Below are positions 1 through 6,039 of a stretch of 6,637 nucleotides of DNA, one piece after another. Numbering within the stretch: position 1 is the stretch's first letter; each line of letters starts with the position of its first letter. The notes under the pieces are model-generated. The model was not told the DNA's origin. It did no database searches and was given only the letters and a program-made list of their open reading frames with translations. This DNA is from an uncultured Candidatus Melainabacteria bacterium (GTDB taxonomy: Bacteria > Cyanobacteriota > Vampirovibrionia > Gastranaerophilales > Gastranaerophilaceae), in assembly GCA_937891325.1 (NCBI GenBank), contig CALAFU010000104.1, forward strand, positions 1-6,637, given 5' to 3'. The position numbers and the translations under genes were made by a program.

Positions 1-589
1 TTTCAGCTGATTTTTTCATTGATTTTTTGCCCTTATGCCATAAAACAATGAAGAAAATAACGATGATTAATGAAACACCACCAATTACAAGCTCCAAGTA
101 TTGTTTAATCCATTCACCGCAAATCATCAAAACAACACTTACAAGGAAGAATCTTCCAGCTCTACCAAAGAAACTTGCAACTGTAAAGTGCCATACGTTC
201 ATACCCAAAACGCCACTTGCAATTGTGAAAACTTTGTATGGAATTGGTGTAAAACCGGCAAAGAATACAGCGATTGAACCATATTTGTTATAAAGTTCTT
301 CAACTTTTTCAAAATGTTCAGGATTTTTTCTAAAAATCCAATTAAATACAGGTCTACCACCGACAAAACCGATTAAATACCCTACCAAACCACCTAAGAT
401 AGATGCAATAGAGCAAACTGTCGCGTACCATAGAGCTTTTTCAGGTTTTGCTAAGTCCATAATGATTAACAAAAAGTCTGGAGGTGGTACTAAAAAGAAA
501 CTTTCAATGAAGGAATTTAGGGCTAACCCCCAAGTTCCAAACTGTTGAAAGTATTGTATCATTGCGTGAAAATCTAATAATTCGTGCAT
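1..589 (-). CDS. DedA/YqaA-type SNARE-associated (VTT domain) membrane protein, 3' end cut by window edge
   Basis: The reverse strand is open from an ATG at 589 to the left edge, giving 196 residues with no stop. The protein is hydrophobic. An N-terminal segment carries ESFFLVPPPDFLL (about 29-41), followed by a membrane helix with small-residue packing (about 55-78). The charged loop FRKNPEHFEKVEELYNKYG (86-104) follows. Then comes the family signature FFAGFTPIPYKVFTIASGVL (109-128), with FFGRAGRFFLVS at 140-151 and a last helix at about 165-184. The basic tail (WHKGKKSMKK) suggests the true end is only a few residues past the edge. DedA-family proteins are inner-membrane proteins linked to lipid (undecaprenyl phosphate, phosphatidylethanolamine) flipping and envelope homeostasis; the Pro-rich PIPYK form resembles the YqaA branch, whose substrate is not settled. 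The start is fixed by GAGGAA 6-11 bases upstream, inside the end of rqcP, so the two genes are probably translationally coupled. Family call is firm; exact role is not. Confidence 0.88.
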   Translation of the reverse strand, partial: MHELLDFHAMIQYFQQFGTWGLALNSFIESFFLVPPPDFLLIIMDLAKPEKALWYATVCSIASILGGLVGYLIGFVGGRPVFNWIFRKNPEHFEKVEELYNKYGSIAVFFAGFTPIPYKVFTIASGVLGMNVWHFTVASFFGRAGRFFLVSVVLMICGEWIKQYLELVIGGVSLIIVIFFIVLWHKGKKSMKKSAE

Positions 590-590
590 T

Positions 591-839
591 TTATTCCTCA
601 ATTAATTCATATAACGTGCTTGATTCTTGGATACTTACATTGTTTTGAGGGATAATCAAAACTTTTGCAACCACCGTTCTGTTGTGATATTCAATCTTGA
701 TAACATCTCCAACTTTAAGTTGTTTAGAAGGTTTTGCGGGATTGTCATTAACTAAAACTCTACCCATATCAGAAACTTCGTTTGCAACAGTTCTGCGTTT
801 TATAAGTCTTGAAACCTTTAAATACTTGTCTAATCTCAA
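591..839 (-). CDS. rqcP: RqcP (YabO/Hsp15-like) S4-domain RNA-binding protein of ribosome quality control
   Basis: This 82-residue protein begins MRLDKYLKVSRLIKRRTVAN, almost the same as the N-terminus of Bacillus YabO/RqcP. The S4 RNA-binding domain covers about residues 1-55, with the basic LIKRRT helix, GRVLVNDNPAKPS at 26-38 and the VGDVI turn at 43-47. A short C-terminal extension ends in LYELIEE. In the studied family RqcP binds the obstructed 50S subunit with tRNA and works with RqcH to add alanine tails to stalled nascent chains; the related Hsp15 also binds 50S-peptidyl-tRNA. The start is TTG at 839. No ATG or GTG lies upstream before an in-frame stop, the homology begins at this codon, and AAAGGG (848-853) sits 8 bases upstream. 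It is the first gene of a two-gene unit with the DedA-type gene. No rqcH lies nearby, which is usual. Confidence 0.93.
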   Translation of the reverse strand: MRLDKYLKVSRLIKRRTVANEVSDMGRVLVNDNPAKPSKQLKVGDVIKIEYHNRTVVAKVLIIPQNNVSIQESSTLYELIEE

Positions 840-876
840 AATTCGTACCCTTTCCGTAAAATCTTAGCATGAATAT

Positions 877-905
877 TTGCATTTTTCCATGATATATTAT
901 AAAAT
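877..905 (+). promoter_or_regulatory. Candidate promoter of the CNNM/CBS gene
   Basis: TTGCAT at 877-882 and TAAAAT at 900-905 are 17 bases apart. Transcription would begin near 912, just before the AAAGGA ribosome-binding site at 914-919. The -10 matches five of six consensus bases, the -35 only three. If correct, this excludes the TTG at 877 and the ATG at 889 as translation starts. Confidence 0.3.
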
Positions 906-925
906 AGTAAATAAAAGGATAAGAA
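896..925 (-). promoter_or_regulatory. Candidate promoter of rqcP-dedA
   Basis: Reading the minus strand, a perfect TATAAT lies at 901-896, with a weak TTCTTA -35 at 925-920 (18-base spacer). Transcription would begin near 890, giving a leader of about 50 bases before the TTG start. The box overlaps the AT-rich core of the proposed opposite promoter. The -10 is good and the -35 poor, so this is a tentative call. Confidence 0.38.
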
Positions 926-930
926 AATTT

Positions 931-2283
931 ATGGATTCGACAGTCAGTACGATATTTAATTTATTTGTAATTTGCTTTTTATTATTATCGAATGCATTTT
1001 TCGTAGCATCAGAATTTTCAATGGTGAAGGTTCGTAAAACAAGAATGGAAGAACTTTCAAAGAATGGTAATTCTACCGCTGACGTTGCATTAGAGCAAAT
1101 TAACGATTTAGACAAATTTGTAGCAGCAGTTCAATTGGGTGTAACAATCTCAAGTATCGGCTTAGGTTGGGTTGGTGAAGCAACTTTAGCACACATTATT
1201 GAACCTGTTTTCGGCTTTTTACCACATTTGGCACAAGGTGTAGCCACTCATACTATTTCAATCTCAATAGCTTTCGCACTAATCACTTTCTTGCATGTTG
1301 CTATTGGTGAATTAGTTCCAAAATCAATCGCTTTACAGTATACAGAAGCAACAGCACTTTTTGTTGCAAGACCAATGAGCATAATTTCAACTATTTTCCA
1401 CCCATTTATTTGGTTATTGAATGGTTTTGGAAACTTGTTGTTAAAAATGATGAGAATACCTCACCCAAAAAGCTCTTTGGCTCACTCAACAGAAGAATTA
1501 GATATGTTGGTTGATGCAAGCTACAAAGAAGGTGTTTTGAACGAAACTGAAAAAGAAATGTTGCATAATGCGTTCAAATTCTCTGATTTAACAGCAAAAG
1601 AAGTAATGATTCCACGTACAGATATGATTTGTATTCCGAAAGATATTACTCTTGAAGAATTGAACCAACTTACAAGCGAAAATCAATATACTCGTTATCC
1701 AATTTATGAAGAAGATATCGACCATATTATCGGTTTTATTCACGTTAAAGACCTTTATTCATCTGCATTAAAAGGTGAAAAATTTGATATTGAAAAATTA
1801 AAACGTCCTATTTTATTTGTTCCAGAAACAATTACAATGGACAATATCGTTTTAGAATTCAAAAAATGTCAAGGTCAAATGGCTATTGTATTTGACGAAT
1901 ACGGCGGAACTGCAGGTATTATTACACTAGAAGACGTATTTGAAGAAATCTTTGGCGAAGTTCAAGACGAATTTGACGAAGTTGAAGAAGTTGACATTAA
2001 AGAGATTGGCGAAAATACATTTGAGGCTAACGGTATGCTTAGACTTGATGAAATGGCTGAATTCTTTGGTGAAGACGAAGAAGAATATGAAGAAGAAGAC
2101 GTTGATACTCTTGGTGGTGTAATTCTTAAATTATTAGGCAGAATTGCGCAAATGGACGATTCTGTAGAGTGGAAGAATTTGACACTGCAAGTAAAAGGCA
2201 TTGACGGCGTAAGAATTACAAAAGTTCTTGTTATTCGCCATATTCCAATAACTGTTGACCAAGGTGATAAACAAGAAAATTAA
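931..2283 (+). CDS. CNNM/CorC-type transporter: DUF21 membrane domain, CBS pair, CorC/HlyC domain ('hemolysin family')
   Basis: Starting at ATG 931 the protein has 450 residues, typical for the family. The DUF21/CNNM membrane domain spans about 5-175, with NAFFVASEFSMVKVRKTR (21-38), GLGWVGE (77-83) and GELVPKSIAL (126-135). A CBS-domain pair follows at about 205-340, from LNETEKEML through KEVMIPRTDM (223-232) to DEYGGTAGIITLEDVFEEI (322-340). The C-terminal CorC/HlyC domain (about 352-438) contains DTLGGVILKLLGRI (392-405). Family members studied in bacteria (CorC, MpfA) move Mg2+ out of the cell, coupled to Na+, with the CBS domains sensing Mg-ATP; the old 'hemolysin' name is misleading. 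The frame can be extended to TTG 877, but the family N-terminus and AAAGGA at 914-919 favour 931. An acidic stretch (GEDEEEYEEEDVD, 380-392) lies in the C-terminal domain loop. Transport role is inferred from the family. Confidence 0.92.
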   Translation: MDSTVSTIFNLFVICFLLLSNAFFVASEFSMVKVRKTRMEELSKNGNSTADVALEQINDLDKFVAAVQLGVTISSIGLGWVGEATLAHIIEPVFGFLPHLAQGVATHTISISIAFALITFLHVAIGELVPKSIALQYTEATALFVARPMSIISTIFHPFIWLLNGFGNLLLKMMRIPHPKSSLAHSTEELDMLVDASYKEGVLNETEKEMLHNAFKFSDLTAKEVMIPRTDMICIPKDITLEELNQLTSENQYTRYPIYEEDIDHIIGFIHVKDLYSSALKGEKFDIEKLKRPILFVPETITMDNIVLEFKKCQGQMAIVFDEYGGTAGIITLEDVFEEIFGEVQDEFDEVEEVDIKEIGENTFEANGMLRLDEMAEFFGEDEEEYEEEDVDTLGGVILKLLGRIAQMDDSVEWKNLTLQVKGIDGVRITKVLVIRHIPITVDQGDKQEN

Positions 2284-2305
2284 AATTATCCTTTTATGTT
2301 TGTTG

Positions 2306-2311
2306 TATAAT
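2306..2311 (+). promoter_or_regulatory. Candidate -10 box for ychF
   Basis: A perfect TATAAT lies in the 63-base gap between the CNNM gene and ychF, about 35 bases before the ychF start. No good -35 is visible at 16-18 bases spacing. No terminator is seen in the gap, so ychF may be transcribed both from here and by read-through. Confidence 0.35.
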
Positions 2312-2346
2312 TAACGAGTACACACAGATATAAAGGAAGAATTATA

Positions 2347-3450
2347 ATGTTAAGAACAGGTATTGTAGGATTACCAAACGTAGGAAAATCAACACTATTC
2401 AACGCTTTAACAAGCGCAAAAAATGCTCAAAGTGCAAACTATCCATTCTGTACAATCGAGCCAAATGTTGGTGTTGTTGCAGTTCCTGACGAAAGACTTT
2501 ACAAACTTGAACCACTTGTTCACGCAGCTAAAGTCGTACCTACTGCCATTGAATTCGTTGATATTGCAGGTCTTGTTAAAGGTGCAAGTAAAGGCGAAGG
2601 TTTAGGCAACCAATTCTTAGCAAATATTAGAGAAACAGATGCTATCATTCAAGTAGTAAGATGTTTTGACGACCCTAACACAATTCACGTATCAGGCAAA
2701 GTTAACCCACTTGATGATATTGAAATTATCAACACAGAACTTGCTCTTGCTGATATGGCATCATTAGAAAAGAGAATTGCAAAAACTTCTAAAGTCGCAA
2801 ACTCTGGCGACAAACAAGCTAAAATGGAAGTTAAAGTAATGCAAACACTTTACGACAAACTTTCTGAAGCATCCTTCATCAACATCAACGATTTATTTGA
2901 AGATGAAGACGAATTAAAATTTGCAAGTCAAACTCAATTAATGAGCATCAAACCTGTAATTTACGCAGCTAACGTTTCAGAAACAGATGTTGTAAACGGC
3001 AATGAGTACACAAAACAAGTTGGCGAATATGCAAAACAACATGGCGCTGAAATGGTTATTATTTCTGCAAAAATAGAAGAAGAACTTGCAGAATTGTCAA
3101 ACGAAGAAGCAAAAGAATACTTAGCAGAACTTGGTATCACAAGCTCAGGTATTGAAAAAATGATTCAATCTGTTTACCACTTATTGAACCTAAGAACATA
3201 TATTACAGCCGGCGAAATTGAAGTTAAGGCTTGGACAATCACCGCAGGCACAAAAGCTCCTCAAGCCGCTGGTGTAATCCACACAGATTTTGAAAAAGGG
3301 TTCATCAGAGCAGAAGTTATTTCTTATGACGACTTTTTAGCTTGCAATGGCTCTTACGCTATGGCAAAAGAAAAAGGGGTTATGAGATTGGAAGGTAAAG
3401 ATTACGTTGTTCAAGACGGCGATATCATGCACTTTAGATTTGCAAACTAA
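2347..3450 (+). CDS. ychF: YchF/Ola1, ribosome-associated Obg-family ATPase
   Basis: This 367-residue protein matches YchF in length and order along its whole extent. The P-loop is GLPNVGKST (8-16), switch I lies around NYPFCTIEPNVG (31-42), and G3 is DIAGLVKGAS (72-81). The G4 position reads NVSE (209-212) instead of NKxD; this replacement is the family hallmark and explains the ATP preference. G5 is SAK (240-242). A coiled-coil-like helical insert lies between G3 and G4 (about 125-200), and a TGS domain fills the C-terminus (about 283-366, including the ITAGEIEVKAWTI and FIRAEVISYDDF segments). YchF is a near-universal cytoplasmic ATPase that binds ribosomes and affects translation initiation and oxidative-stress responses. 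AAGGA (2333-2337) before ATG 2347 supports the start. It is the last gene before a strong terminator. Confidence 0.98.
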   Translation: MLRTGIVGLPNVGKSTLFNALTSAKNAQSANYPFCTIEPNVGVVAVPDERLYKLEPLVHAAKVVPTAIEFVDIAGLVKGASKGEGLGNQFLANIRETDAIIQVVRCFDDPNTIHVSGKVNPLDDIEIINTELALADMASLEKRIAKTSKVANSGDKQAKMEVKVMQTLYDKLSEASFININDLFEDEDELKFASQTQLMSIKPVIYAANVSETDVVNGNEYTKQVGEYAKQHGAEMVIISAKIEEELAELSNEEAKEYLAELGITSSGIEKMIQSVYHLLNLRTYITAGEIEVKAWTITAGTKAPQAAGVIHTDFEKGFIRAEVISYDDFLACNGSYAMAKEKGVMRLEGKDYVVQDGDIMHFRFAN

Positions 3451-3504
3451 TAATTGCGCCTTCTTACAAAAACAATGCGACCATGAATCAAGTTTAAGGT
3501 GACA

Positions 3505-3557
3505 AAATAACAAAAAGGCGGGCTAGAATTTCATTCCAGTCCGCCTTTTTGTTATTT
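3505..3557. terminator. Bidirectional intrinsic terminator between ychF and the pilin gene
   Basis: The outer arm 3505-3521 pairs with 3541-3557 without a mismatch: AT base, then A5/T5, then a GGCGG/CCGCC core. The inner part (3522-3528 with 3534-3540) adds a G-T wobble, a single A-C mismatch and three more pairs, leaving a 5-base loop. The T run after the GC core on the plus strand is mirrored by the A run before it, so it works for transcripts from either side. It lies between convergent genes, 54 bases after the ychF stop and 5 bases after the pilin stop. Confidence 0.93.
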
Positions 3558-3562
3558 ATTTA

Positions 3563-4243
3563 CTAATTACAAGTAGTTTTACTTTCACTTAAACCTGTAC
3601 AATGTAAAAATTCAGCATTACCATATTTTAAAATCCAATACGTATAATCAATATTTCTATATGCAGAATCACCGCTACTAAATGTATTTATAGGTACATT
3701 CATAAGTCCATTTTCATCTAAAACAAATGAGAAAATATCAACCCCTAATGTATTATAACCACTTGTTGGACCATCAATATCTATATAAACAAGTTGCTTA
3801 GCATCGGTCAATGGATTAAATTCATAAATATTTCCATTTAGGGTTTCTGGGAAAAAGTAAATAGCAGAACCATCATTAAAAACAGCTGCCGTTCCTCTCA
3901 TAAAGGAAACTTTTTTGGAGTCATTATACACTTTTATTCCACTATTTTTGAAACAAGTAGTATCAATTGCTACATTACAAGACTTTTTTATTTGCATAAA
4001 TTCTAGAATTCGTGGACCATACGCACTGTTACTCCAGCCATCCTCATATTTTCTTAATGCAACCTTATATGCTTGCTCTACATCAGCAACCATTGTTTGA
4101 ACTTTTGCAACTCTTTCTTGATCCCCAACACTTTTATTTAAGTTTGGAACGGTTATAGCTGCAACAACACCTAAAATGCCCATTACCATAAGGATTTCGG
4201 CAAGAGTGAAGGCCATAGATTTTTTATTTTTAAAAATGTTCAT
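3563..4243 (-). CDS. Type IV pilin-like / type II pseudopilin with prepilin leader
   Basis: The 226-residue protein opens with a basic leader (MNIFKNKKSMA), then FTLAEILMVMGILGVVAAIT. This is the prepilin peptidase site plus the hydrophobic N-terminal helix. Cleavage would fall between Ala11 and Phe12, with the conserved Glu at mature position +5 (Glu16). Alanine at -1 replaces the usual glycine. The globular part has AVFNDGSAIYFF (120-131) and a DIDGPTSGYNTLGVDIFSF segment (155-173); similar D-x-N/D-G ... G-x-D-x-F segments recur in pilin-like proteins of gut Gastranaerophilales, by my recollection. Four cysteines (89, 97, 215, 225) could form two disulfides after export. ATG 4243 is supported by GAGGA 6 bases upstream. 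No assembly ATPase, peptidase or secretin is in the window, so it is a solo pilin gene. Whether it serves a pilus, a secretion system or DNA uptake cannot be told. Confidence 0.9.
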   Translation of the reverse strand: MNIFKNKKSMAFTLAEILMVMGILGVVAAITVPNLNKSVGDQERVAKVQTMVADVEQAYKVALRKYEDGWSNSAYGPRILEFMQIKKSCNVAIDTTCFKNSGIKVYNDSKKVSFMRGTAAVFNDGSAIYFFPETLNGNIYEFNPLTDAKQLVYIDIDGPTSGYNTLGVDIFSFVLDENGLMNVPINTFSSGDSAYRNIDYTYWILKYGNAEFLHCTGLSESKTTCN

Positions 4244-4271
4244 AAATTATCCTCGTCAAATAATAATATTT

Positions 4272-4300
4272 AGTTTAACGTATTTTTTTGAGTTTTTCAA
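4272..4300 (-). promoter_or_regulatory. Promoter of the pilin-like gene
   Basis: On the minus strand TTGAAA (4300-4295) and TAAACT (4277-4272) are separated by exactly 17 bases. Transcription would start near 4265, giving a leader of about 22 bases that contains the GAGGA site. It begins only 8 bases after the stop of the upstream CDF gene. The spacing and -35 are good and the -10 has two mismatches. Confidence 0.5.
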
Positions 4301-4308
4301 GCCTATTG

Positions 4309-5208
4309 TTATGCAGGAATTCTCTCAATATTTGGTTCTAAATGAATTGAAACCTCTGTATTTCCAATAGTTTCACTCAATCTTCGTTCTATCTTATCGC
4401 AAAGAATATGGCTATTTTCAATCGTCATATTCTTATTTGCTTCTATTACAAGTTCAATATTCTTCTTTATGCCCGATTTTCTTGTTCTTAGACTTTTTAT
4501 TGTAATCAATTCAGAGCCATCAATAAAACTATCAACAATTTGTTCAATTTTTTCGACTTCTTCTTCACTTAAAGATTTATCAACAAGGTTGTTTTTAGCT
4601 TTATTACAGATTTTTAGTCCTGCAACTAAAATAATTGTCGCAACAACTAAAGCAATAATTGGGTCTAAAATATGTATATTAGTAACCTTAATTAAAACCA
4701 ATCCCAAGCAAACACCAACAGAAGAAAGAATATCTGTTCTTAAATGTTCTGCATCAGCATAAACTGCGATAGAACTTGTTTTTTTAGCTACGTGGAACAA
4801 ATACCAACTTATAAAACAGTTGATAATAGCAGAAAGTGCCATTACATAAATACCTAAATCAACGCTTATTTCAGCATTTGAATGATATACAATCTTTTTA
4901 ATAGCTTCGTAAGCAATATAAAGAGCAGCAAAAATAATTAGCCAACCTTCAATAAAGCCTGATAAATCCTCATATTTTCCATGCCCGTAAGAATGATCTT
5001 CGTCGGCGGGTTTTGCTGATTTAATAACAGAAAGATAGGCAATAAAAGATGCTAACAAATCAGAGAAAGAATGTATTGCTTCTGAAATAATCCCAATACT
5101 GCCAGAAACAATCCCTGCAATAATCTTCATTGCAATAAGAGTACAATTTGAAAATATTGAAATTGTAGTTGCAAGTTTTTTAGCTTTATCGTTTTTTGAT
5201 GTTTCCAT
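4309..5208 (-). CDS. Cation diffusion facilitator (CDF) family transporter, probably Zn2+
   Basis: The 299-residue length is that of bacterial CDF exporters such as YiiP. The metal site residues are visible: TM2 SEAIHSFSD gives His46 and Asp50, and TM5 ADAEHLRTD gives His155 and Asp159. The signature DHSYGHGKYE lies at 71-80 between TM2 and TM3, and HILDPIIALVVATIIL (179-194) is TM6. The cytoplasmic dimerisation domain covers about 208-292, including HLE near its end. CDF proteins are inner-membrane proton-driven antiporters that export Zn2+ and related metals. A His/Asp-His/Asp site, rather than the Asp/Asp-His/Asp of YiiP, is associated with Zn2+ preference, so zinc is inferred. The gene begins 22 bases after the fliT-like gene. 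No Shine-Dalgarno site precedes ATG 5208; the next Met (27) would remove half of TM1, so 5208 is kept. Confidence 0.95.
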   Translation of the reverse strand: METSKNDKAKKLATTISIFSNCTLIAMKIIAGIVSGSIGIISEAIHSFSDLLASFIAYLSVIKSAKPADEDHSYGHGKYEDLSGFIEGWLIIFAALYIAYEAIKKIVYHSNAEISVDLGIYVMALSAIINCFISWYLFHVAKKTSSIAVYADAEHLRTDILSSVGVCLGLVLIKVTNIHILDPIIALVVATIILVAGLKICNKAKNNLVDKSLSEEEVEKIEQIVDSFIDGSELITIKSLRTRKSGIKKNIELVIEANKNMTIENSHILCDKIERRLSETIGNTEVSIHLEPNIERIPA

Positions 5209-5215
5209 AACTTAT

Positions 5216-5221
5216 ATTATA
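5216..5221 (-). promoter_or_regulatory. Candidate -10 box directly before the CDF start
   Basis: A perfect TATAAT on the minus strand (5221-5216) ends 7 bases before the CDF ATG. A transcript begun at the normal distance would start at or next to the ATG, that is, nearly leaderless. No good -35 lies at 16-18 bases; TTGATT at 5247-5242 would need a 20-base spacer. The AT content makes chance matches likely. Confidence 0.27.
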
Positions 5222-5230
5222 TTGCAAAAA

Positions 5231-5602
5231 TTATTCGCTAAAATCAAGAATTGAACCCTCTTGAGGCTTAGTATCCCCCGAATATTTATTCGTAATCTTT
5301 GATTTTGCGTTCATTGCTTTTAGTTTTAATGCAGTATCTTCCTTTAATTCTTTAAGATTTTCAAGATTTTCCATCTCTTGTTTTTGAATATCTTCAACGA
5401 TTTTTCTTAAAGTTGATTGTTCAAAATCAGTCAAATCAAAAGAATTTTTGACAATATTAATCTTGCCAATCAATTGTGCTTTATGAGTCTCTCTTGATAA
5501 AGCCTCATCATAATTTTCTTTTTCTATAAAATTTTTAACTTCAACAGAGGTCGCCAAAACCTGTTTGTATAACATTTTTAATTGGTCAAATTGTTTAGTC
5601 AT
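5231..5602 (-). CDS. FliT/FlgN-like small flagellar export chaperone (putative)
   Basis: This 123-residue, almost wholly helical protein has no membrane segment. Two amphipathic helices are evident (about 3-50 and 58-100), with heptad-like leucines in the second, then a polar tail ending GSILDFSE. FliT/FlgN chaperones are small helical-bundle proteins of about this length, often with a conserved short C-terminal motif after a K-rich linker. The assignment rests on this shape and on position, directly after fliS, where fliT lies in many flagellar operons. FliT guards the cap protein FliD and FlgN the hook-junction proteins; which client applies here cannot be read from the sequence. The gene begins 2 bases after the fliS stop, with GAAGG from the last fliS codons acting as its ribosome-binding site, so translation is probably coupled. 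A generic coiled-coil protein is the alternative. Confidence 0.62.
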   Translation of the reverse strand: MTKQFDQLKMLYKQVLATSVEVKNFIEKENYDEALSRETHKAQLIGKINIVKNSFDLTDFEQSTLRKIVEDIQKQEMENLENLKELKEDTALKLKAMNAKSKITNKYSGDTKPQEGSILDFSE

Positions 5603-5604
5603 AA

Positions 5605-6021
5605 TTAACCTTCATAATCAGATGAACCCGAAGAAATTTGTGCTTTTTGACTGTTCGCAATTGCAATTGCTTGTTTCCAAGTTGCACGCAAATCTACGAG
5701 ATGTCTCAACACTTCGTCAATTTTGGCTTCATCTTTTTTGATATTTGCCATAACCAATGTGTTATAAAAATATTGGTATAACGCTTTTATACGTACGGCA
5801 AACTCTCCGCCTTTTTCTTCGTCAACGGTATTTATAAATTCTTCTATGATTTCCTCACAACCCATAATATTATTATGAATTTCTGGAATATTATTATCCT
5901 TCATAGCAATTTTTGCCTTATTCAAAAACTGAATCGCACCGTCATACAGCAAAATCAGAATTTTTTCTGGAGATGCAGTTTCTATTTCATTCTTTTGATA
6001 TGTTTTTAAATATGGATTCAT
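5605..6021 (-). CDS. fliS: FliS, flagellin-specific export chaperone
   Basis: The 138-residue protein opens MNPYLKTYQKNEIETASPEK, then ILILLYDGAIQFLNKAK, the standard FliS N-terminus with its YQKNEIETASPEKLI-type signature (8-22). The helical bundle continues through NNIMGCEEIIEEFINTVDEEKGGEFA (about 50-75), LYQYFYNTLVMANIKKDEAKIDEVLRHL (about 81-108) and LRATWKQA (111-118). FliS binds the C-terminal D0 helix of flagellin in the cytoplasm, keeps it unfolded and unpolymerised, and delivers it to FlhA for export. The start is set by AGAGG 4 bases upstream of ATG 6021. It follows the FlaG-like gene by 18 bases and precedes the FliT-like gene by 2, all on one transcript. The normal partner gene fliD is not between flaG and fliS. 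The tail after about 120 is polar and variable, as usual. Confidence 0.96.
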   Translation of the reverse strand: MNPYLKTYQKNEIETASPEKILILLYDGAIQFLNKAKIAMKDNNIPEIHNNIMGCEEIIEEFINTVDEEKGGEFAVRIKALYQYFYNTLVMANIKKDEAKIDEVLRHLVDLRATWKQAIAIANSQKAQISSGSSDYEG

Positions 6022-6039
6022 ACTACCTCTAATTGCCTG

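Noticed and set aside
27..293. Open frame of 88 codons on the plus strand
   Set aside because: It lies wholly opposite the DedA-type gene, whose protein signature is clear. It has no ribosome-binding site and no recognisable domain.
877..930. N-terminal extension of the CNNM protein from TTG 877 or ATG 889
   Set aside because: The 18 extra residues do not look like the family start, neither codon has a ribosome-binding site, and the segment overlaps the likely promoter. ATG 931 has AAAGGA upstream and begins the usual membrane domain.
1962..2201. Serine-rich open frame on the minus strand
   Set aside because: It is the reverse complement of the GAA/GAC-rich acidic part of the CNNM gene, which reads as TTC/TCT/TCA codons; no independent evidence.
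3451..3504. Possible small gene or RNA between the ychF stop and the terminator
   Set aside because: Only very short frames, no promoter and no stable hairpin; best read as the ychF 3' untranslated stretch.
4286..4300. Possible terminator for the CDF gene (TTGA...TCAA followed by A residues on the minus strand)
   Set aside because: The stem is four AT-rich pairs and the following tract on that strand is A, not T. The same bases fit a promoter -35 and spacer better.
4469..4762. 97-codon plus-strand open frame
   Set aside because: Antisense to the CDF gene, without a ribosome-binding site or family similarity that I recognise.
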